IMG/VR virus record: IMGVR_UViG_3300032284_000732
Coordinates: 1-27,674 of that record
DNA from: a virus
Reading direction: 5' to 3' (one strand)
Length of the DNA stretch: 27,674 nucleotides
Numbering within the stretch: the stretch's first letter is position 1; every line of letters starts with the position of its first letter. Both the position numbers and the translations under genes were made by a program. The notes beneath the pieces were generated by a model, which saw nothing but the letters and a program-made list of their open reading frames with translations, did not search any database and was not told the DNA's origin. Below, one piece after another: positions 13,151-21,417 of this stretch.

Positions 13151-15481
13151 TTGAGCAATATTCAAGTTAAAAAACGCAGCGGTTTAGTAGTACCATTGGA
13201 CCTAACCAAGTGGCAAAATCAGGTAGCTAAAGTATGTCAGGGCATAGCTGACGTCAGTCAGAGTATGATAGAAATCAAAGCCCAACCCCACTTTTATGAT
13301 GGCATTAGCACACGCGAAATTGATGAAATTACCCTACGTGCTATTGTAGATCTCATTGACATAGAACATGAACCTGAAGTAGGTCATGTAAACTATCAAT
13401 ATGTAGCAGGCAAACAACGTGTCAGTATGTTACGTAAAGATGTCTACGGTGATTATCAAGTACCACATCTATATGAGATCGTTAAAACCAACGTGGCTAC
13501 CGGTTTGTATACGAATGAACTATTAAATTGGTATACAGAAGAAGAATGGAACAAGATGAATGATATGATTGATCATGAAAAGGACGAATCATACAGCTAT
13601 GCGGCAATTGAACAATTAATTGAAAAGTATCTTGTACGTAATCGCAGCACAAAACAGATATATGAAACACCACAGGTAAGATACATGATTGCTGCGGCAA
13701 CTGTATTCCATAAAGAGAACCCCACACAGCGTTTAAAATATATTCGAGATTACTATGTATGTGCTAGTGATGGCTTGTTTACCCTTGCTACACCAGTGCT
13801 TGCTGGCCTAGGTACCCCTACAAAACAATTTAGTTCATGTGTATTAATTAAATCAGATGATGACCTAGACAGTATATTTGCATCAGGAGAGATGATGGCC
13901 AAATATGCCAGCAAGCGTGCAGGTATAGGTTTAGAGATTGGAAGACTACGTCCACTAGGTAGTCCAATCCGTGGTGGTGAGATCATGCATACAGGCATGA
14001 TTCCATTCTTAAAGAAGTGGTTTGGTGATTTACGTTCATGTTCACAGGGAGGTATTCGAAATGCTAGTGCTACTGTTTTCTATCCTATTTGGCATCATCA
14101 GTTTGATGATCTTATTGTACTTAAGAATAATCAAGGCACGGAGGAGACGAGAGTTAGACACATGGATTACGGAGTTGTGCTCAACGCCTTATTCTGGCGC
14201 AGATTCAAAAATAAGGAAAACATAACATTCTTTGATCCAAACGAAGTGCCGGATCTGTATGAAGCATTTTATAAAGACACAGCATTATTTGAAGAGCTGT
14301 ATATTAAGTATGAAAAACAAAAAGGACTACGTAAAAAAGTATTAAGCGCAGAAGAAGTATTTAAAGGCGGTATACTTAAAGAGCGGACTGATACCGGACG
14401 TATCTATCTAGTGTTTATTGACAATGTTATGAAACAAGGACCATTCGATCCTGAATATCATACCATCTATCAGAGTAATCTCTGTTGTGAAATCCTACTG
14501 CCCACTAAACCATTTAAACGTTTAGATGATGCAAATGGTCGCATAGCTCTTTGTACATTAGGAAGTATCAACTGGGGTGCGTTCCGTAATCCTGAGGACA
14601 TGCGCCGCGCTTGTCGTATCCTACAGCGTAGTCTATGTAATATACTTGATTACCAAGATTTCTTAAGCATACAGAGTAAATTATCAAACGATGAAATCAG
14701 TCCACTAGGTATCGGTGTTACTAACTTGGCCTACTGGCATGCAAAACGTGGTTACAAATATGGTGAACGAGATGCACTACAAGATGTGAAAACATGGATG
14801 GAACATCAGGCATTCTTCCTAACTGAAAGCACAGTAGAATTAGCCAAAGAACGTGGTGCTTGTTTACATAGCGAACACACACGCTATGGTAAAGGATACT
14901 TCCCATGGGAAAACCGCGCCAAAGGTGTAAATGCTCTTGCAGACTTTACGCCAACACGTGAACTAGATTGGGAACAACTACGTAGCGACATGCGTAGTTA
15001 TGGTGTACGTAATGCTACACTGATGGCTATCGCCCCTGTCGAAAGCTCTAGTGTTGTTATTAATTCAACTAATGGTATTGAAATGCCTATGAGTTTAATC
15101 TCAGTTAAAGAATCTAAAGCAGGATCTTTTATTCAAGTAGTACCTGAATATAATAAACTAAAAAATAAATATCAACTGATGTGGGAACAAAGAGACTGTG
15201 ATGCCTATCTAAAAACCGCGGCAGTATTAGCGGCTTATGTAGATCAAAGTATCAGTACTAATACATTCTATAATCCAGCACATTTTGCAGATCGTAAAGT
15301 ACCAACTACACTAATTGCTAAAAACTTGATGCAGGCGCACAGTTGGGGTATTAAAACATTCTACTACAGTTTGATTAATAAAGCTGGTAGTAAACAAGTA
15401 CAAGAAGAAGTTAAAACAACAGAAGTCCCAGTTGAAGAAGCAAATTCAGCAGACGACGATTGCGAGGCATGTAAACTATGA
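13151..15481 (+). CDS. nrdA: Ribonucleoside-diphosphate reductase, class Ia large subunit
   Basis: Reduces ribonucleotides to deoxyribonucleotides for phage DNA synthesis, with NrdB as radical generator. 776 residues. An N-terminal ATP-cone-like segment is followed by the catalytic barrel. Active-site residues are present: Cys230 (FSSCVLI), Asn443/Cys445/Glu447 in SNLCCEI, Cys468 in ALCTLG, the radical-transfer pair Tyr738-Tyr739, and the C-terminal redox pair Cys771/Cys774 in DDCEACKL, re-reduced by glutaredoxin or thioredoxin. The start is TTG 13151, supported by AGAGG at 13138-13142. The gene overlaps nrdB by four bases (ATGA). No intein is inserted, although RNR genes are frequent intein sites. 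The strong ribosome site with a weak TTG start may set dosage. Confidence 0.96.
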   Translation: MSNIQVKKRSGLVVPLDLTKWQNQVAKVCQGIADVSQSMIEIKAQPHFYDGISTREIDEITLRAIVDLIDIEHEPEVGHVNYQYVAGKQRVSMLRKDVYGDYQVPHLYEIVKTNVATGLYTNELLNWYTEEEWNKMNDMIDHEKDESYSYAAIEQLIEKYLVRNRSTKQIYETPQVRYMIAAATVFHKENPTQRLKYIRDYYVCASDGLFTLATPVLAGLGTPTKQFSSCVLIKSDDDLDSIFASGEMMAKYASKRAGIGLEIGRLRPLGSPIRGGEIMHTGMIPFLKKWFGDLRSCSQGGIRNASATVFYPIWHHQFDDLIVLKNNQGTEETRVRHMDYGVVLNALFWRRFKNKENITFFDPNEVPDLYEAFYKDTALFEELYIKYEKQKGLRKKVLSAEEVFKGGILKERTDTGRIYLVFIDNVMKQGPFDPEYHTIYQSNLCCEILLPTKPFKRLDDANGRIALCTLGSINWGAFRNPEDMRRACRILQRSLCNILDYQDFLSIQSKLSNDEISPLGIGVTNLAYWHAKRGYKYGERDALQDVKTWMEHQAFFLTESTVELAKERGACLHSEHTRYGKGYFPWENRAKGVNALADFTPTRELDWEQLRSDMRSYGVRNATLMAIAPVESSSVVINSTNGIEMPMSLISVKESKAGSFIQVVPEYNKLKNKYQLMWEQRDCDAYLKTAAVLAAYVDQSISTNTFYNPAHFADRKVPTTLIAKNLMQAHSWGIKTFYYSLINKAGSKQVQEEVKTTEVPVEEANSADDDCEACKL

Positions 15482-16578
15482 GTAAGGCACAATATAACCT
15501 ATCAACAAAAACAGACTATCTAAGTCGTAAAATGTTTTTAGACCCAGCTGGACCAGTTACAGTACAACGGTTTGAAGAAGTAAAGTATAATAAGCTGGCT
15601 AAATTTGAACAGACGGCTCGTGGTTTCTTTTGGATACCAGAAGAAGTTAGTTTAACTAAAGATGCAAATGATTTTAAAGAAGCCAGTGACACAGTCAAAC
15701 ATATCTTTACTAGTAACCTATTGCGTCAAACTGCTTTAGACAGTTTACAAGGCAGAGGCCCTGCACAGGTATTCACTCCTGTTGTAAGTATTCCAGAATT
15801 AGAAGCGTTGATGTATAATTGGAGTTTCTTTGAAACTAATATACATAGTCGCAGCTACAGTCATATCATACGAAATATCTATAACGTGCCTAAAGATGTG
15901 TTTAACACAATCCACAACACGCAAGAGATTATCAGTATGGCATCTACCATAGGCAACTACTATGATGCTCTTCACCGTATCAATTGCAAGGTAGAGCTAG
16001 GACACAAAGTAGATGAACAAGAACATATTAAAGCCATATGGTTGGCACTAAACGCAAGCTATGGACTAGAAGCATTCCGCTTCATGGTCAGCTTTGCTAC
16101 AAGCCTTGCCATGGTAGAGAACAAGATCTTTATCGGCAATGGCAATATTATTAGTTTAATTCTGCAAGACGAACTACTACATAAAGAGTGGACTGCTTGG
16201 ATTATTAATCAAGTTGTTAAAGAGGACAAACGTTTTGCAGCTGCGGCTAAAGATTGTGAAGCAGAGGTTGCAAAACTATACATCGATGTTATAGAAGAAG
16301 AAAAAGCCTGGGCTGATTATCTTTTCCAAAAGGGACCAGTAATTGGACTAAATGCTAATATCCTAAAAGAGTTTGTTGATTACACTGCTCTTAATGCTTT
16401 AAAAGATATAGGTAACAAATATGCTGAGCCAGCACCAAAAACAACACCTATACCTTGGTTTAATAAACACAGTGATACCAGCAAAAAACAAACAGCACTA
16501 CAAGAAAACGAAAGTACAAATTATGTAATTGGAGTCATGGGCGAAAACGTTGACTACAATGAACTACCAGAATTATAG
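15478..16578 (+). CDS. nrdB: Ribonucleoside-diphosphate reductase, class Ia small subunit
   Basis: Houses the di-iron (or dimanganese) site and tyrosyl radical. 366 residues. Recognisable residues: Asp88 (LDSLQGR), Glu119 and His123 in FFETNIHSRSY, radical Tyr127, Glu198 (GLEAFRF), and Glu232/His235 in QDELLHKEW. The C-terminus DYNELPEL is the expected NrdA-docking tail. One oddity: the first-helix Glu and His are separated by three residues rather than the two of E. coli NrdB (ETIH), so the ligand geometry of that helix may be shifted by one residue. The ATG overlaps the nrdA stop. The gene is followed by glutaredoxin after eight bases. Confidence 0.95.
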   Translation: MSKAQYNLSTKTDYLSRKMFLDPAGPVTVQRFEEVKYNKLAKFEQTARGFFWIPEEVSLTKDANDFKEASDTVKHIFTSNLLRQTALDSLQGRGPAQVFTPVVSIPELEALMYNWSFFETNIHSRSYSHIIRNIYNVPKDVFNTIHNTQEIISMASTIGNYYDALHRINCKVELGHKVDEQEHIKAIWLALNASYGLEAFRFMVSFATSLAMVENKIFIGNGNIISLILQDELLHKEWTAWIINQVVKEDKRFAAAAKDCEAEVAKLYIDVIEEEKAWADYLFQKGPVIGLNANILKEFVDYTALNALKDIGNKYAEPAPKTTPIPWFNKHSDTSKKQTALQENESTNYVIGVMGENVDYNELPEL

Positions 16579-16586
16579 GAAGAAAT

Positions 16587-16847
16587 ATGTTAATAGTATA
16601 TAGTAAAACAAATTGCCCATTCTGTGATCAGGCCAAGAAATTATTAGACAAGTATGAGATAGAATATGAGTCTATCAATGTAGAACAAGATCCAGCTAAA
16701 CGTGCTTGGCTGCAAAGTCAAGGACACAGGAGTGTACCACAGATATACACAGAAGATGATCAACTGTTTGTAGAAGGTGGTTTTCAGGGTTTAGCAAAGT
16801 TAAGTAAAGATGAAATTCTAAAACGTTTAGGGGAACTCAATGCTTGA
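16587..16847 (+). CDS. Glutaredoxin
   Basis: 86 residues with a thioredoxin fold: redox motif CPFC at residues 10-13, cis-Pro in SVPQIY (Pro51), and the glutathione-binding-type GGFQGL (64-69). It is the natural electron donor for the RNR encoded immediately upstream, equivalent in role to T4 NrdC. The ATG at 16587 follows GAAGAA, a weak ribosome site, and the gene overlaps the next one by eight bases. Class is certain; I do not assign a specific Grx number. Confidence 0.94.
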   Translation: MLIVYSKTNCPFCDQAKKLLDKYEIEYESINVEQDPAKRAWLQSQGHRSVPQIYTEDDQLFVEGGFQGLAKLSKDEILKRLGELNA

Positions 16848-17151
16848 AAATAAAGGTTATACCAAAGATACAACAGTAAGTTTTAAATTGGTTAATGGTG
16901 ATGAAATCGTTGCTAAAATTGTTGAAGAAACATCAGATGCGTTTGTTATTAATAAACCCTGTACATGTATGCCTAGTCAACGTGGATTAGGATTGTTGCA
17001 GAGTCTGTTTACAAGTGATCTAAATAAAACAATCACATTAAGTAAGACACATGTTATGATGCATGCACCTACAGTTAAAGATGTAGAAAATCATTACCTA
17101 CAGACCACTACAGGTATAGAACCTGTAGGTACTAGTGGTATTATAACATAG
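16840..17151 (+). CDS. Putative Sm-like (LSm) fold protein
   Basis: 103 residues. The N-terminal half reads as an Sm1-like beta meander: VSFKLVNGDEIVAKIVEE, then AFVINKPC, with a Gly at the usual turn, and THVMMHAPT as a later strand. I recall similar short proteins with an NGD/E-I--KI-E pattern in T4-like phages, often labelled Sm-like. An Sm ring would imply RNA binding or assembly. The identification rests on strand pattern, so it is moderate. Two Cys (PCTCMP) lie in the middle. Overlapping the glutaredoxin gene places it in the nrd operon. Near its 3' end the coding sequence contains a perfect 8-bp hairpin. Confidence 0.6.
   Translation: MLENKGYTKDTTVSFKLVNGDEIVAKIVEETSDAFVINKPCTCMPSQRGLGLLQSLFTSDLNKTITLSKTHVMMHAPTVKDVENHYLQTTTGIEPVGTSGIIT
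17108..17128 (+). other. Hairpin near the 3' end of the Sm-like gene
   Basis: CTACAGGT (17108-17115) and ACCTGTAG (17121-17128) pair perfectly with a 5-base loop. No T tract follows, so it is not a typical terminator; it could be an RNA-processing or stability element, or merely coding sequence. Confidence 0.4.
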
Positions 17152-17161
17152 GGCAACATAG

Positions 17162-18634
17162 ATGTCTGAACATGATATAAGCCTGGTAACCAGTCAAGCC
17201 GGATCAATAATAGGTCAGGGTCTACAGGTTTCTCTAGGTAGTTCTGGAGGTGGTTCTAGTCCTAGCACCTTGGTTGCTATGGCTGGTATGGCACAAGGTG
17301 GTGCATTACAAATCCATCCAAATGTAACTACTGCTATGAACAAAATGTCAACGCAGATAAGTTCGTTAAGATCAACAAGTCCTTTAGATGCAAATTATGC
17401 TAGTAATCTAGCACAGGCCAACACAATAGAAGAAGCAAGGAATAATTTAGGTAACCAAACTAATAAATTATGGGCAAGCGGTCCGGGTGGTTTTGGACAG
17501 ATACTGCAACAGGCACATGGTCATTGTTTAGACAGCATTGAATTAACACAAACCACAAACTTTATTAATAAAGTAGACTTTAATCAAATGGGCACAGGTA
17601 TCACTAGTCCAAGTAGTCTGAGTACAATGGGCATGGATAAAGTAATGGGTAACCTACCTAACACAGGTGCAGTTATGCAAGCTGCCGGATCTTGCTACAA
17701 TACACAGAACATGAGCACGTTCGGCACAGGAGCCGGATTAATAGACAAACTAAACAGCCAAAAGTTAGGCAACGCTACTGGTGTTAATGCAGCATTGGTA
17801 AAAAACGGTGTTGATACAAATAGACTAACGGATCCAGTATATAAAAATTCTATAGATAATGCCCTTAGTGGTATAAAAGATCCCGATGTAATTAAGTCGG
17901 TAGTTGATCAATTAGGTGTATCCCCACAAGGCTCATTAAACAGTCTTAATGATCTAACAGACATTAATAAAACAGTACCTGCATCAGCTAGAGCAGGTGT
18001 TACTACAGATCTAGCAGGTATAGGTAGTAAGTTTTCTGATATGGGTGCTAGTTTTAAAACACCGGCTGATGCAAGCACCATGCTAAACAATATTCAGATT
18101 CCAAGCGTGCCAAAACTAGATGCAGCAGCACCTACACTACCAGCATTAATGGGTGGTACAGTTAATGTGCAAAGCCTAACTGGCACAGGTAGAGGTCCAG
18201 GTGGATTACCATGTATTAAAGACTTTACTCACAGTGTAAGTAGCGGACCTGAGATAGATGCTATCGCAGGTGGAGATCTAAGTACTTCGGCAATGGGCAA
18301 TCTAAACACAGCAGTGAACAAAAGTTATGATCTAATGGCCAAAGCAGGCATTGATCTTACAGTTGCACCTACTAACAGCCTAAGCAGTATAAAGGGTTTT
18401 AGTAATAACCTACATAGAATGGGCGCAGATACAAGTGGCACTGGTCTTCAAGATGTTTTAAATGGTATGGCAACCAATGATGTATATGGTGATGCAGTTG
18501 TAAACAGTTTAATTGAAGGCAAAAACAAGGCGCTAATGTCTGCAAATGGTATAAAAACACCATCTTTTAATCCTAATCCTCCCAATCTAAACACAGGTAT
18601 ACCAATTAGTACTAATAAGTTATTGGGTTTATAA
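17162..18634 (+). CDS. Large Gly/Ser/Asn-rich probable virion structural protein
   Basis: 490 residues of low-complexity composition (Gly, Ser, Asn, Thr, Ala, Met), few aromatic residues, no signal peptide or clear membrane segment. It has a GGGSS linker near residues 28-33, a QQAHGHCLDSIEL segment around 110-125, and Pro-rich SFNPNPPNLNTGIP near the end. Such sequences occur in baseplate, tail or head accessory proteins of T4-like phages, but I cannot match it to a named one. The ATG at 17162 has TAGGG eight bases upstream. It directly follows the nrd-glutaredoxin operon and precedes an HEXXH protein. Function remains unassigned. Confidence 0.65.
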   Translation: MSEHDISLVTSQAGSIIGQGLQVSLGSSGGGSSPSTLVAMAGMAQGGALQIHPNVTTAMNKMSTQISSLRSTSPLDANYASNLAQANTIEEARNNLGNQTNKLWASGPGGFGQILQQAHGHCLDSIELTQTTNFINKVDFNQMGTGITSPSSLSTMGMDKVMGNLPNTGAVMQAAGSCYNTQNMSTFGTGAGLIDKLNSQKLGNATGVNAALVKNGVDTNRLTDPVYKNSIDNALSGIKDPDVIKSVVDQLGVSPQGSLNSLNDLTDINKTVPASARAGVTTDLAGIGSKFSDMGASFKTPADASTMLNNIQIPSVPKLDAAAPTLPALMGGTVNVQSLTGTGRGPGGLPCIKDFTHSVSSGPEIDAIAGGDLSTSAMGNLNTAVNKSYDLMAKAGIDLTVAPTNSLSSIKGFSNNLHRMGADTSGTGLQDVLNGMATNDVYGDAVVNSLIEGKNKALMSANGIKTPSFNPNPPNLNTGIPISTNKLLGL

Positions 18635-18691
18635 TAAGCTATATAAAAGACGTTATACAAGTTAATAAAGAAATATAATGGAAAAATAGAC

Positions 18692-19402
18692 ATGTACATA
18701 GATCCAGTTGCAGAATATAACACAATATCCTTCTGGATGTCAGATATAATTGGTAAGAAAATAACACCTAAGAATTTCGTACAGCGTCTAGGCAAGCATT
18801 TAAGTAGAAACCATGCCACAAGAGTAAAACTCTATGTGGGTAAGGATGAGCATCTTGATCGTGGTGATTTTAGTATTGGTGCTGAATATGATCCTGACTT
18901 AGATGAAAAGAAAAAGAAACAGCTGATAATAAATTTTATAGTAAACTATCCTAAACGAGGATTGTGGTTAATAACACCAGAACTTGCAGATAGATTTGTT
19001 ATAGACATGGTAGAAACACTAGTACACGAATATCAACACCAACACCAATATCGCAGTCGCAGATTTAAAATCAATAGAGGCTTTGTAAGCAAGAGTACAG
19101 ACCCTGCCTTAAAAGAAGATCAGGAATATCTAGGACAACCAGATGAGATAGATGCATACAGTGCCAATATTGCAGCAAGATTCTGGATATTAAATCACAA
19201 GCTCAAGGAAAATGCAGATAGTTTAGATCTACTACAGTATTACAAGGTATTTGGTAAAACACATCCGGTAACTAGAAAACTATTAAAAAAGATATTTGTA
19301 AATATACAACTACTTACAGACATTGACAATGGCAAAGCTAAACCCATAAGAAAAGGTAAACCTCGTCCAAAGTCCGCCACTAACCCATGGTATTCTTGGT
19401 AA
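18692..19402 (+). CDS. Putative zinc metallopeptidase-like protein (HEXXH)
   Basis: 236 residues. Residues 106-120 contain an active-site helix with HEYQH (His112, Glu113, His116) preceded by MVETLV, and a downstream LGQPDEIDAYSANIA helix (about 147-161) that could supply a Glu as third metal ligand, as in gluzincin-type enzymes. The N-terminus is mixed alpha/beta and the C-terminus is basic (RKGKPRPKSATNPW). No signal peptide is visible, so it would act in the cytoplasm or in the virion. Substrate unknown: prohead maturation or host-protein cleavage are possibilities. The last 23 bases overlap the end of the convergent methyltransferase gene. A possible TATAAT lies at 18674-18679 but lacks a good -35 box. 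Confidence 0.62.
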   Translation: MYIDPVAEYNTISFWMSDIIGKKITPKNFVQRLGKHLSRNHATRVKLYVGKDEHLDRGDFSIGAEYDPDLDEKKKKQLIINFIVNYPKRGLWLITPELADRFVIDMVETLVHEYQHQHQYRSRRFKINRGFVSKSTDPALKEDQEYLGQPDEIDAYSANIAARFWILNHKLKENADSLDLLQYYKVFGKTHPVTRKLLKKIFVNIQLLTDIDNGKAKPIRKGKPRPKSATNPWYSW

Positions 19403-20531
19403 ACACGTAGATACCTTCCCATTTTTCACGGCCTGCTGTCTTGTTATTGCCAACGCCTGGTCTGGTATTCAATATCATTTTTATAGTCTTGCTGTAGTTA
19501 AAACCAACTTTTTTAGCAGTGTCTATCCAACGCTCTACTACTTTGTACTCCTGATTACCATAACTCTTATAGTCAGCGATGTTAGTAGCAAATACACCGT
19601 CACTGTTTAATCCGCGATGTATATTTTTCATAGTAGGCACGACATAGCCTTCAAACCAATCATCAAGAGTAGTGTAACGTACCATACACTGTGTGGGCTC
19701 ATCACTGTATTTTTCTAAATTGAAATATGGTGGACTTGAAAACGCAAGATCAATGTCATGCGGTTCGTGCTCTTCGCTTACTGCACAGTGTATTTGACTA
19801 TTTCCGCCAACTGCCTGTTCTATTAAAGAATCTAAATAATGTAGATACGTATTTGTTTCAGTATTAGGATCAACACATGAATAATGATATCTCATATTAC
19901 TGGTACGAATCCCCAACATCCTGCCTCCGTAACCAGCCGAATAGTCATATATATTGCCCCACATTACAGGACATAATTCTTCAGCAATAGCCCTAGCATT
20001 CTGTGCCTTAAAGTTCTGTATGTTCTCACCTGTCACTAGTTCTAAAGCACGGCGTAAGGCAGTAGGACTGGCAAGATATTCTCCATCTCTATGTTTAAAA
20101 CATATACTGATAGCACGTCGTAGTTTAACATCATCTAGAAATCTATCACGTAGACTATTACTGCCACGACCTTTTGGCTCTGCCGTCATCATGTTGGGAA
20201 ATAAGAAACGATTAATAGTTTGTCCTATATTGTTGCCTAAACCCAATACATTATCCTTAACTGGATTTACACTGCGGCTAGCTAGATCTCTAATAGCATT
20301 AACCAAACCAGTTTCAGTATAATAATTAATAGGCACAACATTTACACTGCGGTAGATGTCAAATATTTCTTGGGTTACTAAATCAGGATCCTTTAGATAC
20401 TGTTCTTTAGTATAGGATTTTAATTGGTCCTCAACTGTCTCATAACAGGTAAACACACCATTGGTGTCTTTAAGATTAGACAACATGGCATATTTTTCTA
20501 CACCCCAAGTTTTATATAGATTGTTAATCAT
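19380..20531 (-). CDS. Solitary DNA methyltransferase (SPPY type)
   Basis: 383 residues. AdoMet-binding motif I is DYSAGYGGRMLG at 196-207, followed by an acidic residue in CVDPN (Asp221), and the catalytic motif IV is SSPPYFN at 265-271, as in amino (N4-cytosine or N6-adenine) methyltransferases. The ~190 residues before motif I are helical and may recognise DNA. It is the last gene of the minus-strand operon, eight bases after overlapping the previous frame, with no restriction enzyme nearby, so it is likely for protection against host restriction or for marking phage DNA. It runs into the convergent metallopeptidase gene with a 23-base overlap and no terminator between. Confidence 0.82.
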   Translation of the reverse strand: MINNLYKTWGVEKYAMLSNLKDTNGVFTCYETVEDQLKSYTKEQYLKDPDLVTQEIFDIYRSVNVVPINYYTETGLVNAIRDLASRSVNPVKDNVLGLGNNIGQTINRFLFPNMMTAEPKGRGSNSLRDRFLDDVKLRRAISICFKHRDGEYLASPTALRRALELVTGENIQNFKAQNARAIAEELCPVMWGNIYDYSAGYGGRMLGIRTSNMRYHYSCVDPNTETNTYLHYLDSLIEQAVGGNSQIHCAVSEEHEPHDIDLAFSSPPYFNLEKYSDEPTQCMVRYTTLDDWFEGYVVPTMKNIHRGLNSDGVFATNIADYKSYGNQEYKVVERWIDTAKKVGFNYSKTIKMILNTRPGVGNNKTAGREKWEGIYVFTKNTMG

Positions 20532-20745
20532 GGGTTATCCATTCCAAACACATGTTACGTGCTGTATTAGCATTCTTTTCTTCCCATAGCTGATGTGTAC
20601 TGTATGATAGATTATAGTTGTTAAAACTCATTTCAACTTCTGGAAAGTAGTTCATAAATGCCTGTCCATATCTATACCACGGATTCTTTAATACTTCCAT
20701 TAAGTAGAACTGTTCAAACTCTTGGAATTGCTGTTGGGTAATCAT
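20524..20745 (-). CDS. Small aromatic-rich protein, unknown function
   Basis: 73 residues, Phe/Tyr/Asn/Gln-rich: QQQFQEFEQFYLMEVLKN, WYRYGQAFMNYFP and STHQLWEEKNANTARNM. The ATG overlaps the peptide deformylase stop (ATGA) and its own end overlaps the methyltransferase start by eight bases, so it is embedded in the coupled operon. No motif is recognised. Since it directly precedes the methyltransferase, an accessory role is possible but unsupported. Confidence 0.6.
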   Translation of the reverse strand: MITQQQFQEFEQFYLMEVLKNPWYRYGQAFMNYFPEVEMSFNNYNLSYSTHQLWEEKNANTARNMCLEWITHD

Positions 20746-21191
20746 CGAACCTGTCTATCATGCATGACAATGCCATCTAAATGATCTAGCTCGTGTTGAA
20801 AACACACACTTATAAGTCCACCATTTAGTTCAAAGTCAATGCATTCGCCTCTATGGTTAAGATAACGTCCACGTATCTGTTTGCTCCTAGGCACAGTGAT
20901 AAGTTCATCAGGAAAACTAAGACATCCTTCCTGGCCTACTATCATTTCCTCACTGTAGTATGTAATCTCTGGGTTAAAGCAATAGTATGTTACATAGTTT
21001 ATTTTCATTACAAACAGTCGTTTGCTGATACCTATCTGTGGTGCTGCAAGTCCTACACCATCATTCTTATCCATAAAATCAACCATCTTTTCAGCTAGAC
21101 TAAGATTTTTATTAGGGTATTCGAAGGACATTGGTGTAGCAACCTTATGCAATACTTTTTTAGTAAACTTAAATTGACTAGGAACTATCAT
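20742..21191 (-). CDS. def: Peptide deformylase
   Basis: Removes the formyl group from the N-terminal Met of nascent proteins. 149 residues with all three motifs: GVGLAAPQIG (45-54), EGCLS (88-92, metal-binding Cys90) and QHELDHLDG (132-140, ligands His133 and His137, catalytic Glu134). It is slightly shorter than bacterial housekeeping enzymes, mainly at the C-terminus, as in other phage deformylases, which lack the C-terminal helix. Phage deformylases are known from aquatic T4-like phages, where they may favour phage or organelle-like proteins. The gene is central in the minus-strand operon, starting one base after the previous stop and ending in an ATGA overlap. Confidence 0.95.
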   Translation of the reverse strand: MIVPSQFKFTKKVLHKVATPMSFEYPNKNLSLAEKMVDFMDKNDGVGLAAPQIGISKRLFVMKINYVTYYCFNPEITYYSEEMIVGQEGCLSFPDELITVPRSKQIRGRYLNHRGECIDFELNGGLISVCFQHELDHLDGIVMHDRQVR

Positions 21192-21192
21192 A

Positions 21193-21417
21193 TCATTTAT
21201 ATTTCAGTAAAAACATAGTGTACTTGGTAGCATCTTCGAAGTCAAGATGTATGGTTATCTTTTCAACTCCAACAGGCGCATCTTGACATTCTATCATAAT
21301 GGATTCTCTACGCAGCGTAAAACCCAATGCAGTACCCATGCTTAACGCAGTATAGTCCTTAGCTAGTTTGGGCCATATCCGCTGCCATTCATAGTCTTCG
21401 TAACTTAATGTATGCAT
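21193..21417 (-). CDS. Small protein of the WPK...FLLKY family (member E)
   Basis: 74 residues: a WQRIWPKLAKDY start, a beta-rich middle (SIMIECQDAPVGVEKITIHL) and the C-terminal FEDATKYTMFLLKYK. The W-P-K start and the F-L-L-K-Y end recur in three or four neighbouring genes, suggesting duplicated, divergent small proteins. The ATG is coupled to the upstream stop (TAATG). Function unknown. Confidence 0.62.
   Translation of the reverse strand: MHTLSYEDYEWQRIWPKLAKDYTALSMGTALGFTLRRESIMIECQDAPVGVEKITIHLDFEDATKYTMFLLKYK

Noticed and set aside
14022-14225. Small membrane-like frame inside nrdA
   Set aside because: It lies wholly in another frame of a conserved gene and has no ribosome site or promoter.
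13151-15481. Intein in nrdA
   Set aside because: The conserved blocks continue without interruption and the length is normal for class Ia.
18651-18679. Promoter before the HEXXH protein
   Set aside because: TATAAT at 18674 is good, but no acceptable -35 box occurs at 16-18 bases; it remains only a possibility.
19380-20531. Complete restriction-modification system
   Set aside because: Only a methyltransferase is present; neighbouring genes are a small unknown protein and a metallopeptidase-like protein, not a restriction enzyme.
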